In this document: positions 18,645-27,212 of the stretch, piece after piece | Layout of the letters: each line of letters starts with the position of its first letter | Position numbering within the stretch: position 1 is the stretch's first letter | DNA from: Bacillus sp. 2205SS5-2 | GTDB taxonomy: Bacteria; Bacillota; Bacilli; Bacillales; Bacillaceae_K | DNA length: 64,000 nucleotides | Assembly (NCBI RefSeq): GCF_037024155.1 | Contig: NZ_JAYKTS010000006.1 | Location: 116,973-180,972 of the forward strand | Direction: 5' to 3' | Program-made: the position numbers and the translations under genes | Notes under the pieces: generated by a model | Databases searched by the model: none | What the model saw: the letters and a program-made list of their open reading frames with translations, nothing else | What the model was told of the DNA's origin: nothing

Positions 18645-19799
18645 TTAACTTAAAGCTCTTTGTAACCTGAACATCGCTTCTTCTAGTGTATCTTTAGGAC
18701 AGCCAATATTCATGCGGAAAAATCCAGTTCCTTCTTCTCCGTATTTACTACCAGGTTCAAGAGCAAGCTTTCCTTTTTTATGAAGAAGTTCGGTGATTTT
18801 TTCTTCTGAAAGTTGTAGAGCCCGAAAATCGAGCCATAGAAGATAGGTTCCTTCTGTTTCCACAAGTTTGACGTTCGGCAGGTTTTCCATTAAAAAGCTA
18901 GACACGAGCTTTTTATTATTTTCTATGTAAGAAATAAGCTCATTCAGCCAGGGACCTCCTTTTGTGTAGGCAGCTTCGAGTCCGATAAGTCCCAGTGCAT
19001 TCAAAGAGAAAACTCCTTGTTTTTTTTGTGCATTTTGATATTGAACCCGAAGCTCTTGGTTTTCAATAATCAAAAGAGATGCTTGCAAGCCCGCAATATT
19101 AAACGTTTTACTCGGGGCTGTGAGTGTAATCACCGTATCTTTGAAATCTTTTGCAATGGCATAGTGCTGGTGAGGTGGGAAGACTAGATCGCAATGTATT
19201 TCGTCAGAAACTATTAGGACGTTATAAGCTTGACATAATTGAGCCATTTTTGTAAGTTCAGCTTTAGTCCAAACTTTTCCAACAGGATTATGTGGATTAC
19301 ATAATAAGAATAGTTTTACACCTTGCTGAAGACTTTTTTCAAACGCATCAAAGTCGATTTCATAGTGGCTATTCATTTGAAAGAGTGGGCAATCAATAAC
19401 TTCACGGTCATTTTGTTGAATTAATTGAAAAAAAGGAAAGTAGACAGGCGTTTGGACTAAAATACGGTCGCCTTTATCGGTAAAGGTTGTGATCGCTGTC
19501 GCAAGAGAAGGGACAACACCAGGGCTATAGAGAATGGCATCTTCTGGAAAGGACCAATTATGTCTGTTTTTAAACCATGAGGCAACAGCTGAGTTCGTTT
19601 TGTCTGTTGCAAAACTGTAGCCGAAAATACCATGTTCTATTCGTTTATGAAGGGATTGGATGACTTCGTTTGGAGCAGGAAAATCCATATCGGCAACCCA
19701 CAAGGGTAAGATATCGTCCTCTCCGAATAGACGAGGAGTTAAATCCCATTTGACAGAGGCAGTTCCTTTGCGATTTGTTATTATATCAAAATTTTCCAT
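18645..19799 (-). CDS. patB: Cystathionine beta-lyase PatB (PLP, MalY/PatB type)
   Basis: 384 residues, class I aminotransferase fold. MENFDIITNRKGTASVKWD and LPLWVADMDFPAP are typical of the MalY/PatB branch; PLP-binding Lys231 is in TAPSKTFNIAGLQ, with CNPHNPVGKVW (Asn) and VSDEIHCDLVF (Asp) before it. It cleaves cystathionine (and cysteine S-conjugates) to homocysteine, pyruvate and ammonia. AAGGATGG lies upstream. Divergent from yugE by 73 bp, as in the B. subtilis block. Confidence 0.92.
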   Translation of the reverse strand: MENFDIITNRKGTASVKWDLTPRLFGEDDILPLWVADMDFPAPNEVIQSLHKRIEHGIFGYSFATDKTNSAVASWFKNRHNWSFPEDAILYSPGVVPSLATAITTFTDKGDRILVQTPVYFPFFQLIQQNDREVIDCPLFQMNSHYEIDFDAFEKSLQQGVKLFLLCNPHNPVGKVWTKAELTKMAQLCQAYNVLIVSDEIHCDLVFPPHQHYAIAKDFKDTVITLTAPSKTFNIAGLQASLLIIENQELRVQYQNAQKKQGVFSLNALGLIGLEAAYTKGGPWLNELISYIENNKKLVSSFLMENLPNVKLVETEGTYLLWLDFRALQLSEEKITELLHKKGKLALEPGSKYGEEGTGFFRMNIGCPKDTLEEAMFRLQRALS

Positions 19800-19872
19800 T
19801 GATCAACCATCCTTTGCTTTTTCTTATTCTGTGATAAACTATGTGTACAAAATAAATGAATAAGGTGATGTT

Positions 19873-20133
19873 ATGAATTTGACGGAGATGAATAGACAAC
19901 TAGTGTCTTTGTTGAAAAAGTGGGATCCTTTTCAAGTAGGTCCTGAAGGCTATGATACCGAAATTGCCGATGTTGTACAAGCGGTTCATGACAACGAAAA
20001 ACCACAGCCCTTAGCCGGTGAGATTCAAAGTATTTATGAATTTTCATTTGAAGAATGGATTCCTATGTGGGAATGTGAAGTGATTGCTGAAAAAATGCTT
20101 CAAATAAAAAACAGCGCATCTTGCTCATTTTAG
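19873..20133 (+). CDS. yugE: YugE-like protein (DUF1871 type)
   Basis: 86 residues, the length of B. subtilis YugE. Helical and acidic: NRQLVSLLKKWDPFQVGPEGYDTEIADVVQAVHD, then SIYEFSFEEWIPMWECEVIAEKML. Ribosome site TAAGGTGATG. Next to patB and yugF as in B. subtilis. Function unknown; some relatives resemble immunity or regulatory proteins of this size, which is not evidence of function here. Confidence 0.8.
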   Translation: MNLTEMNRQLVSLLKKWDPFQVGPEGYDTEIADVVQAVHDNEKPQPLAGEIQSIYEFSFEEWIPMWECEVIAEKMLQIKNSASCSF

Positions 20134-20175
20134 TTCTTTAAGTATTTTGTCAGAGACGTACAGTCATAATTATAC

Positions 20176-20211
20176 GAAAGGACAGCCCTCTGAACGAAGG
20201 TTGTCCTTTTC
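20176..20211 (+). terminator. yugE terminator
   Basis: GAAAGGACAGCC / GGTTGTCCTTTTC arms (20176-20187, 20199-20211) with one G-T pair and a short T-run. Confidence 0.8.
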
Positions 20212-20271
20212 AAGTTATCTAGTTTGAACTAATGTTCTTCTTTTTGATATAGCTTTGTTAAACAGGGATGT

Positions 20272-20430
20272 TAATCTCCGCTCCAGGCACTCGCTTTCCG
20301 CAGGGTAGGCGGTGAGCCTCCTCAAGGATAGGGACTATTCCCGTGGGGACGAACCTCGTGTACGGGCCATGATTTTCACCTGTCCTACTATTCCCACTGG
20401 AGCCGAGTACCTTCCGTTCTAATTGAATTA
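20272..20430. repeat. Long palindromic Bacillus-type repeat
   Basis: Begins CTCCGCTCCAGGCACTCGC and TTTCCGCAGGG, holds GGTGAGCCTCCTCAAGG and GGACGAACCTCG, and ends CCACTGGAGCCGAG. This resembles the widespread Bacillaceae intergenic repeat with CTCCGCTCCAGACGCTCGCTT-like ends. A fragment of family A core (GATATAGCTTTGTT, 20246-20259) lies directly beside it, so it may have inserted into a MITE-like element. Confidence 0.7.
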
Positions 20431-20669
20431 AAAAGATGTTCATCTATCTCACGTTGAACGTAATCAGGCCATTCAGTGGCATCAGTTGGGAAGTACGTTC
20501 AACCAAATGGCTACCACTATTAATCAATACTCAAGCTAGAGAATTCCATGCGCTCCATAAAAAAAGTAAAGGGAGTCTAACCGGATGGAAACATTGAGAT
20601 GAACATGGACACACCTGAAGTCAACTGTTTTAAGTGAATTCTTTAGTTTAACTTATATAGATAAAAAAC
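20431..20669. other. Gap before yugF
   Basis: Nothing recognised besides ordinary AT-rich sequence. Confidence 0.35.
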
Positions 20670-21497
20670 TTAACTTACCACGAATTGCTGAATATGTTGA
20701 AGTACTTCATCAGGTTTTTCTTCAGGTAAAAGATGGCCAGTTTCCTTCAAAATAATCATATTGGCATTGGGTAAATCTTTATTTAATCGCTTACCTATGT
20801 TTAAGGGGACAACCCGGTCCTGATCCCCCCAAATAAGCAAGCACGGGGTATCGATTTGACGGAGGATGTTCTCGGATAAATCACCTTCCCTGTCACGAAT
20901 CATCCGCGTAAGTGCCCGGAATATTTCATCATCTAGAAATGGTTTTAAATAGCCGTACATCATTTCATCGTCAATTAATTGAATGTCGTGGACCACATTT
21001 TCTAAATTGTTTCGTATTCCAGAACGTGTTAGCCAGAGTTTTACATATAAATGGAAAAAAGGAGCGTAGCTGAGCCAAACAAGAGGTTTATTGACTCGCT
21101 TCAAATACCCGGAACTACCAAGTAATATACCCTTTTCAATTAGCTCAGGCTGTTGCTTCATCATATATAGGGCTACTTGTCCCCCCATAGAATGACCGGC
21201 TAGAAAAACGTTGGTCATGTTGAGTTGCTGTAAAAGTTGGATCACCGTTTTTCCTAAATTTTCATAAGAGTATCTAAATTTATTTGACTTTCCACTTCTG
21301 CCAAACGGGGGAAGGTCTACTGAAAGGACATTGTAATGCTGTTTTAATAGCGGAGTTAACCGCCGAAAGCTAAACGTTGATGAAAGAAATCCATGCAGCA
21401 ATACAAAAGTTTCCTTTGAATGAGGATGAGAATGATATTCATAATAAACTTCGATGCCATTAACCATTCTATTAAACGTAATGTCATTTTCTAGCAT
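20670..21497 (-). CDS. yugF: Alpha/beta hydrolase YugF
   Basis: 275 residues from ATG 21497 (GGAGAGAGG upstream); a longer frame from 21518 would start upstream of the ribosome site. Complete catalytic triad: oxyanion HGFLSS, nucleophile elbow GHSMGG (Ser), Asp in IWGDQDRVVP and His in KETGHLLPEE. Cytoplasmic hydrolase or C-C hydrolase-like enzyme of unknown substrate. Intact triad contrasts with the fusion regulator at 57471. Confidence 0.9.
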   Translation of the reverse strand: MLENDITFNRMVNGIEVYYEYHSHPHSKETFVLLHGFLSSTFSFRRLTPLLKQHYNVLSVDLPPFGRSGKSNKFRYSYENLGKTVIQLLQQLNMTNVFLAGHSMGGQVALYMMKQQPELIEKGILLGSSGYLKRVNKPLVWLSYAPFFHLYVKLWLTRSGIRNNLENVVHDIQLIDDEMMYGYLKPFLDDEIFRALTRMIRDREGDLSENILRQIDTPCLLIWGDQDRVVPLNIGKRLNKDLPNANMIILKETGHLLPEEKPDEVLQHIQQFVVS

Positions 21498-21838
21498 AGT
21501 ATCCTCTCTCCTGAACATATTAGTCTTTGTATTCTCCCCGGCTTGTCATAAATTACACTACTTTATTCAGCAGGAGGAAAATCTCTCATGACGGAAGAGT
21601 TATTTTGTGAAATAATGTGAACATTGAGATAGAATAGTAAAATTCAGTATAATAGTGAAAAAATGAGGCTCTATTCGAATAAATTGTAGCTGAGACATAT
21701 AAAAAAGCTATGAGCACCTTATTTTTGTCATTCTTTTGGTTTAATTATGATATGAAGTCTTTCTATTTCAATATTTTAGAATCTAATACCAAAACAACTT
21801 ACGAAAAATAGTCACAAATAGAGAAAAGAGGAAACGGT
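21498..21838. promoter_or_regulatory. yugF-alaR divergent region
   Basis: About 340 bp. A plus-strand promoter is likely at TTGAGA (21624-21629), 18 bp, TATAAT (21648-21653); it would give alaR a leader of ~180 nt. The leader holds a short repeat-like piece (GAGGCTCTATTCG, 21665). A strong ribosome site (CAGGAGGAAA) precedes ATG 21588 and a ten-codon frame MTEELFCEIM, possibly the stump of a lost gene. Confidence 0.5.
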
Positions 21839-22339
21839 ATGAAATGCACAGAAAAAGAATTAGAATTACTCACAATCTTAGAACAAGATGCACGTATTGC
21901 AGACGAAGTATTAGCAAAAATGCTGAATGTTACGGAAACTGAAGTAACTCAGATGATTGAAAGCTTAAAAGAGCAGAATGTCTTGGTACGTTGTAATGCA
22001 TTAGTAAACTGGTCAAAAGTAGATAGTTATGAAGGGATCACCGCGATGATTGATGTAAAAGTCACCCCGAAGCGTGGAGTAGGGTTTAATGAAATTGCTC
22101 AACGTATATACCGCTTTCCTGAAGTGAAATCGCTATATTTAATGTCAGGTGCGTATGATTTATCGGTGACAGTCGAAGGAAAATCAATGAACGAGGTAGG
22201 TAATTTTGTCTCTCAAAAGCTGTCTACGCTCGATTCAGTGGTTTCAACTATGACGCATTTTTACTTAAAAAAATACAAGCATGATGGCATTATTTTAGAA
22301 GATGGTGAAGAAGATCAGCGTATGGTGGTGTCACCTTGA
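21839..22339 (+). CDS. alaR: Lrp/AsnC-family regulator AlaR
   Basis: 166 residues. N-terminal winged helix (ELELLTILEQDARIADEVLAKMLNVTETEVTQMIESLKE, ~5-45), then the RAM ligand-binding domain (VKVTPKRGVGFNEIAQRIYRFPEVKSLYLMSGAYDLSVTVEG). B. subtilis AlaR (YugG) controls the adjacent alanine transaminase gene. Its TGA overlaps the next ATG (TGATG), so the two genes are translationally coupled. Confidence 0.9.
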   Translation: MKCTEKELELLTILEQDARIADEVLAKMLNVTETEVTQMIESLKEQNVLVRCNALVNWSKVDSYEGITAMIDVKVTPKRGVGFNEIAQRIYRFPEVKSLYLMSGAYDLSVTVEGKSMNEVGNFVSQKLSTLDSVVSTMTHFYLKKYKHDGIILEDGEEDQRMVVSP

Positions 22340-23511
22340 TGAAACAGTCCCATCACTATTTGTCTCGCTCTGTCGATTCTCTTGCACCTTCAGGAATTCG
22401 AAAGTTTTTTGATTTAGCCAATAGTTTAGAAGGAGTTATCTCACTAGGAGTTGGTGAGCCTGACTTTGTAACATCGTGGGGAGTGAGAGAAGCTGCCATC
22501 GCATCACTAGAAAAAGGGTATACATCCTACACAGCCAACGCAGGACTGGTAGAGCTTCGTACAGAAATTTCTCACTATATTGAAGATCGGTTTAAAGTTG
22601 CTTATGACGTCAATGAAGAAATAATTGTGACTGTGGGTGCGAGTCAGGCGCTTGATCTCGCGTTTCGATCGATCCTCAATCCGGGAGATGAAGTCATCAT
22701 TGTGGAGCCGAGCTTTGTGTCTTACGCACCGCTAGTGACGCTTGCTGGGGGGACGCCCGTCCGGATTGATGCAAAAGCAGAAAATGAATTTGTGATGCAG
22801 CCTGATCAGCTACGGGAAGCCATTACAGAAAAGACGAAAGCGATTTTACTTTGTTCCCCAAATAATCCGACCGGTACAGTCATGAAAAAAGAGCATTACG
22901 AAGGATTACTGCCTATCATTCAAGAGGAAGACCTTTTGGTTATTTCAGATGAAATATATGCAGAGCTTGTTTATGATGAAGAACATATTTGTTTTTCTGC
23001 CCTTCCTGACATGAGAGAGCGAACGATCTTAATCAATGGATTTTCAAAGGGTTTTGCCATGACGGGATGGCGGCTGGGGTTTGTTTGTGCTCCACCATTT
23101 TTGACGCAAGCCATGCTGAAAATTCACCAGTATAGTATGATGTGTGCACCTACATCCGCACAGTTTGGTGCTATTGCAGCGCTGAGTGAAGGGATGCGAG
23201 AAGTCGCAGAAATGAAAAAAAGTTATCGTCAACGGCGTAATTATTTTGTGTCGGCATGTAATGAAATGGGTCTTTCCTGTCATTTACCGGGAGGAGCTTT
23301 TTATAGTTTTCCATCCATTAAAAGCACGGGATTGTCATCAGAAGAATTCGCTCAACGCTTGTTGGTCGAAGAAAAGGTGGCTGTGGTACCTGGACATGTA
23401 TTTGGAGAAAGTGGAGAAGGACATATTCGCTGTTCATATGCCTCTTCGCTCAGTCAGCTGCAAGAGGCTGTGAAGAGAATGAAGCGATTTATGGAGAGAA
23501 CTCGATCGTGA
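22339..23511 (+). CDS. alaT: Alanine transaminase-type aminotransferase AlaT
   Basis: 390 residues from ATG 22339, overlapping the alaR stop. Fold type I aminotransferase: GVGEPDF, GASQALDLAFR, CSPNNPTGTVM, SDEIYAELVY, PLP Lys237 in NGFSKGFAMTGWRLGF, and Arg in GHIRCSYA for the substrate carboxylate. The B. subtilis homologue (YugH) makes alanine from pyruvate. The operon with alaR indicates feedback control by alanine or a related amino acid. Confidence 0.9.
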   Translation: MKQSHHYLSRSVDSLAPSGIRKFFDLANSLEGVISLGVGEPDFVTSWGVREAAIASLEKGYTSYTANAGLVELRTEISHYIEDRFKVAYDVNEEIIVTVGASQALDLAFRSILNPGDEVIIVEPSFVSYAPLVTLAGGTPVRIDAKAENEFVMQPDQLREAITEKTKAILLCSPNNPTGTVMKKEHYEGLLPIIQEEDLLVISDEIYAELVYDEEHICFSALPDMRERTILINGFSKGFAMTGWRLGFVCAPPFLTQAMLKIHQYSMMCAPTSAQFGAIAALSEGMREVAEMKKSYRQRRNYFVSACNEMGLSCHLPGGAFYSFPSIKSTGLSSEEFAQRLLVEEKVAVVPGHVFGESGEGHIRCSYASSLSQLQEAVKRMKRFMERTRS

Positions 23512-23518
23512 CCAAAAA

Positions 23519-23613
23519 AGGCTGTTTTCGCAAAGGTTAGGGATTTTCGAATAGGAATAGAACCCTTGACTTGTATGACTTCATGCTCTTTTCCTAACGA
23601 GAAGTTTTTGATT
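23519..23613 (+). repeat. MITE-like fragment, family C
   Basis: Starts AGGCTGTTTTCGCAAAGGTT seven bases after the alaT stop, but its core (CCCTTGACTTGTATGACTTC, TGCTCTTTTCCTAACGAG) differs from families A and B and matches the reverse copy at 50790-50880. Confidence 0.7.
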
Positions 23614-23863
23614 TCTAAATAAAAAGTAAGAATTAATTCGAAAAAACTTTACGGCCTGTTTTTTCTTTGTGCTTGGAGCGACAACGGTTAAGAAAAAAGT
23701 CCCAAAAAAAGAGGACGATGAATATCATCGTCCATTCAATAAAGGGGGAATACTAAGAAAGCTTAGTACTATGTTACCCCGATTGCGAACGGCTTATACA
23801 ACCAAATCAAGTTTTTTTAATGGAAAGATTTTTTCTTATCCATTGAGGCAATTTTATATAATT
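23614..23863. other. Unexplained region with hairpins
   Basis: Holds GGACGATGAATATCATCGTCC (23712-23732, a hairpin), ACTAAGAAAGCTTAGT and GGGGGAATA ... ACCCCGATT. May be a degraded gene or an element end. No ribosome site with a convincing frame. Confidence 0.35.
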
Positions 23864-24010
23864 AGGCTGTATTCGCAAAGTTTGTTGCTTTCCTATCAAT
23901 CTAATACTTATGATGTCGCTTTATTTCTGGGCATCTTTTCGCATGTTTTTGATGGAAATCAACAGTGAAACGGAGGATTCAATCTAAAATCAGATGAATT
24001 AACCCCGTAA
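23864..24010 (+). repeat. MITE-like element, family A (right end lost)
   Basis: Starts AGGCTGTATTCGCAAAGTTT, includes GGGCATCTTTTCGC, GATGGAAATCAACAGTGAAA and AATCAGATGAATTA, then diverges. Confidence 0.7.
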
Positions 24011-24090
24011 ATGATTTTTTTCTAGAACATTAACTGCTGTGGAAGCAAAATTCTCTATGAAAACAGTTTAACTAAAGAAGAATAGGTAAG

Positions 24091-24118
24091 AAACGTCATT
24101 TCATCGGGAATGGCGTTT
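24091..24118 (+). terminator. Orphan terminator-like hairpin
   Basis: AAACGTCATT ... AATGGCGTTTTTT: stem plus six T, without a gene directly upstream. A second hairpin AGTCTATAGT/ACTATAGACT follows at 24127-24149. Confidence 0.6.
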
Positions 24119-24149
24119 TTTCTTGAAGTCTATAGTATAACTATAGACT

Positions 24150-24437
24150 GGGGAACGACTAGATGCCTGCCGCCGCAGGGTGAGCCACTTTCGCTTTTCG
24201 TGATCCAGCTGCAAGTGGCTAGGGACTCGGGCATTTGTCAGCCCACTACGTGAAGCAGGCTTCACTGCGTGTACTGCCAGATGCCTGCCGTCCCTGGGCG
24301 AGCCACTTTCGCTTTTCGTGATCCAGCTGCAGTGGCTAGGGACTCGGGCATTTGTCAGCCCACTACGTGAAGCAGGCTTCACTGCGTGTACTGCCAGATG
24401 CCTGCCGTCCCTGGGCGAGCCACTTTCGCTTTTCTCG
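24150..24437. repeat. Tandem array, 117/118-bp units (2.4 copies)
   Basis: AGATGCCTGCCG recurs at 24161, 24279 and 24396 and GAGCCACTTTCGCTTTTC follows each time, so the period is 118 then 117 bp. Units also share CCAGCTGCAGTGGCTAGGG and CACTACGTGAAGCAGGC (which pairs with GCTTCACTGCGTG). GC-rich against its surroundings. A related single copy lies at 10585-10700. Confidence 0.85.
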
Positions 24438-24438
24438 A

Positions 24439-24466
24439 CAAAAAAACCAGTGAGTTTTCACTGGTT
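24439..24466 (-). terminator. Terminator of the Xre gene
   Basis: AACCAGTGA / TCACTGGTT (24445-24453, 24458-24466). On the minus strand the stem is followed by a run of seven or eight T. The right arm overlaps the Xre stop codon. Confidence 0.88.
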
Positions 24467-24824
24467 ATTCGTTATATTTTAATTCAAATAGCATTTGCAT
24501 CACACGAAGGAAGTCTTCTTCTGAGAATTCTTTTGCTTTGCGAAGAATGAGCTTCGCTTTTTTCGTTCCTATCTCATTCACTAGTTGCTCAATCTCGGGG
24601 TCAATACCAGAAGCAAGGACGCCTTCTTTTTCAAGAAGCTCGGAAGCAGGCACATCTAAAACTGTAGAAAGTTTTAGAATGGTTTGGGTATCCGGCAGTT
24701 GTGTTCCATTTTCGTACTTCTCAATTGTTTTGGTTCCAACCCGTACTTTAAAAGCTAGTTCTTGTTGTGATAGATTACACTGTTCACGATACATTTTTAA
24801 ATGTTCACCAAAATTGTGAGCCAT
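24465..24824 (-). CDS. Xre-family DNA-binding regulator
   Basis: 119 residues from ATG 24824 after TAGGAGGGG; a frame extending to 24869 begins before the ribosome site. Helix-turn-helix at ~7-60 (LKMYREQCNLSQQELAFKVRVGTKTIEKYENGTQLPDTQTILKLSTVL). The C-terminal half (IDPEIEQLVNEIGTKKAKLILRKAKEFSEEDFLRVMQMLFEL) is a helical dimerisation region. Target unknown. It precedes the NSS transporter in the chromosome but each has its own start; whether they are linked is unclear. Confidence 0.85.
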   Translation of the reverse strand: MAHNFGEHLKMYREQCNLSQQELAFKVRVGTKTIEKYENGTQLPDTQTILKLSTVLDVPASELLEKEGVLASGIDPEIEQLVNEIGTKKAKLILRKAKEFSEEDFLRVMQMLFELKYNE

Positions 24825-24906
24825 TTCATCCCCTCCTATGAAAGCGTTTTTCTTATTTCTATTGTACAATAAATATTGAAAAATTTCCCTTCAGATTTTG
24901 AACATT

Positions 24907-26247
24907 TTATAAAATATTTAACGATTGAAGAAAGACAAGGATGATTGCAACTGGAACAATATAGCGTAAACAGATAAACCAAAGATTAAAGCTGACAGAT
25001 GTGATGTTACTTCCTTGTGCAAGTTCTTGATAGCTTTCTGCTTTTTTCATTCTGAAAGAGAGAAAGATACTGATGAGAAGAGCGCCGGTAGGTAAGCCAA
25101 TATTGGTAACGATAAAATCAGCTAGATCAAAAAATGTTTTATTAAAAAATCTGATTTCGCTCCAAATTCCAAAAGATAACGCACTCGGAATGCCTGCAAG
25201 AAATACGATAAAGGCAGCTACAAACGTTGTGTTCTTTCGCTTGTTCTCCTTGTTTTTAGTTAATACCGCAACCAGAATTTCGAGGATCGAAAATGCTGAT
25301 GTTAAAGTCGCGAATAAAAGCAAAACTAAGAAAATGACTAAGAAAAAACCACCAAAGGAGAGTTCATTAAAGACTGCCGGCAAGACGACAAATACTAATC
25401 CCGGTCCTTCTCCTGGCGTGAATCCTAAGGCAAATACAGCGGGGAAAATGACAAGTCCTGCTAATAAGGAGATGAAAATATTTAGACCAGCAACGGAAAA
25501 AGCGGATCGAACTAAATTTTCTTTTTTAGACAAATACGAAGCATATGTCACCATAACCGATACACCTACACTTAAAGCAAAAAAGGCTTGGCCTAAAGCA
25601 AGGAGAATGGTATGCCCCGATAAATAATTCCAGTCAGGTTTTAATAAGAATAATACCCCTTCCATCGCTCCATCTAAGGTTAAAGATCGAATTACTAAAA
25701 CAAGAAAAAAGACAAATAACAAAGGCATCATATAGCGGCTGGCTTTTTCAATTCCTTTTTGAATTCCACCCTGAACGACGTATGCCGTCATGAGAATAAA
25801 TATAAATTGAGCGATTAGCACTTCCCATGGATTGCTAATAAGTGATACGAACAACTCTTCATATTGGGATTGTGTCTTCCCAGATAAAGCTCCGGTAACA
25901 CTTCTTGTCAAATAGGAAAGAATCCACCCCCCTACAACACTATAAAACGATAATAAGATAAAAGAGACAATTGTTCCTAAGTATCCGACCCAATGCCAAG
26001 ATGAGTTTGGTGCAATATTTTTATAGGCAGTGATAGCATCTGCCTTTCCTTTTCTTCCGATAACAAACTCAGCAAGAAGAATAGGTGTCCCAATGATCAC
26101 TGTAAAAAGGATAAACAATATAAAGAAGACCCCTCCACCATTCATTCCAGCCATATAAGGGAATTTCCAAATAGCTCCTAGTCCAATAGCAGAACCAGAA
26201 GCGGCTAAAATAAAGCCAATTCTTGATGTCCATTCAGCATTATTCAT
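24907..26247 (-). CDS. Sodium-dependent transporter, NSS/SNF family
   Basis: 446 residues, about 11-12 membrane helices. WTSRIGFILAASGSAIGLGAIWKFPYMAGMNGGG is the hallmark helix 1 with the unwound Na+/substrate site; GQAFFALSVGVSVMVTYASYL (helix 6) and LFATLTSAFSILEILVA (helix 8) complete it. Related to LeuT/MhsT-type amino acid symporters and B. subtilis YocR/YhdH. Imports an amino acid with Na+, specificity unknown. A long 960-bp region lies upstream. Confidence 0.9.
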   Translation of the reverse strand: MNNAEWTSRIGFILAASGSAIGLGAIWKFPYMAGMNGGGVFFILFILFTVIIGTPILLAEFVIGRKGKADAITAYKNIAPNSSWHWVGYLGTIVSFILLSFYSVVGGWILSYLTRSVTGALSGKTQSQYEELFVSLISNPWEVLIAQFIFILMTAYVVQGGIQKGIEKASRYMMPLLFVFFLVLVIRSLTLDGAMEGVLFLLKPDWNYLSGHTILLALGQAFFALSVGVSVMVTYASYLSKKENLVRSAFSVAGLNIFISLLAGLVIFPAVFALGFTPGEGPGLVFVVLPAVFNELSFGGFFLVIFLVLLLFATLTSAFSILEILVAVLTKNKENKRKNTTFVAAFIVFLAGIPSALSFGIWSEIRFFNKTFFDLADFIVTNIGLPTGALLISIFLSFRMKKAESYQELAQGSNITSVSFNLWFICLRYIVPVAIILVFLQSLNIL

Positions 26248-26759
26248 TTAGAGTACGCTCCATTCTTCGTCATAATAAGTGGCTGTTTTCAGCTACAGTA
26301 AATGCCTAGCATATTATTTAAAAATAGGTGCCAAAAGCAAAAATATCTCTGAGAATAGCCTGATAATTTTACCAATACTACTATAGAATCAATCGACATG
26401 TATAGTCATTTTCGAAAAAAATAAAAATATTATAATGAAACTGAGTTTCCGCACACCGTACTCAATTGAAAATAAATATACATTTTTTATCATATATTTA
26501 GAAATTTAACTGTAATAGAAAAATATAACAACCTATGAAAACATATGTCCACCTGCAGGAATTAAAAGATTTTGTCGATTTTGATCTAGAATTTGTAAAA
26601 AAATTGAATAGATTCACGTGCGAAATGTGAGTTGAAAGCAACAAGTTCTTATAAAAAAGCGGTATAGAAATAGTGACTTACATTGAGAGTGGAGTGAATA
26701 TCAACATTTTCTAAGAAAAGTTTGCAGATAGAGATGAGGTTGTCGCTCTTTAATGACAA
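26248..26759. other. Long AT-rich region upstream of the NSS gene
   Basis: About 510 bp with no frame that has a ribosome site and no family copy. AT content is high. No riboswitch recognised. Confidence 0.4.
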
Positions 26760-26923
26760 AGACTGTTTTCGCAAAGTTTGTTGCTTTTCGAGCCTGTGTA
26801 TATACGTTGACAGAACTTTGTTTCGGATCATCTTTTCGTCAATTTTTGAGGGAAATCAACAGTGAGAATGGTAGGTTCAATCAAAAATTAGATGTAATAG
26901 CTACAATGTATAGGAAAAGAGAC
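26760..26923 (+). repeat. MITE-like element, family A (forward copy)
   Basis: From AGACTGTTTTCGCAAAGTTT to GTATAGGAAAAGAGACT, about 164 bp, with the complete core. Both ends carry the matching AGACT/AGTCT change, suggesting gene conversion or selection for pairing between the ends. Confidence 0.8.
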
Positions 26924-27134
26924 TTTCGCGGTGAATGATGTTTTTTAAAAAAATGGATCTCGCCTCAAAAAAATAAGAGTTTTGGGGATTTTTCGTATTT
27001 ATTTAGACAAAATCATTGCCTAAATACGGATTCATCGATGATTAAGCTCTATAACAATGTAAATGAAAACAGTCATAGGGAGTAGTAAAGTCAGCATAAG
27101 AGGGGAACACTTCTAAATGACAGTGATTTCGCTT

Positions 27135-27163
27135 TTGCTAAAATTGGACAACTGTGATATAAT
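27135..27163 (+). promoter_or_regulatory. yugI promoter
   Basis: TTGCTA, 17 bp, TATAAT (27135-27140, 27158-27163): a good sigma-A promoter 50 bp before the start codon. Confidence 0.75.
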
Positions 27164-27212
27164 CTTTAATTGCGTATAAAAAGATGAAAATTACATTAAT
27201 AGGAGTGTTTCT

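Noticed and set aside
24101..24382. Repetitive 93-codon frame on the minus strand (RSGLTNARVPSH repeated)
   Set aside because: The repetition comes from the 117-bp tandem DNA repeat; no ribosome site.
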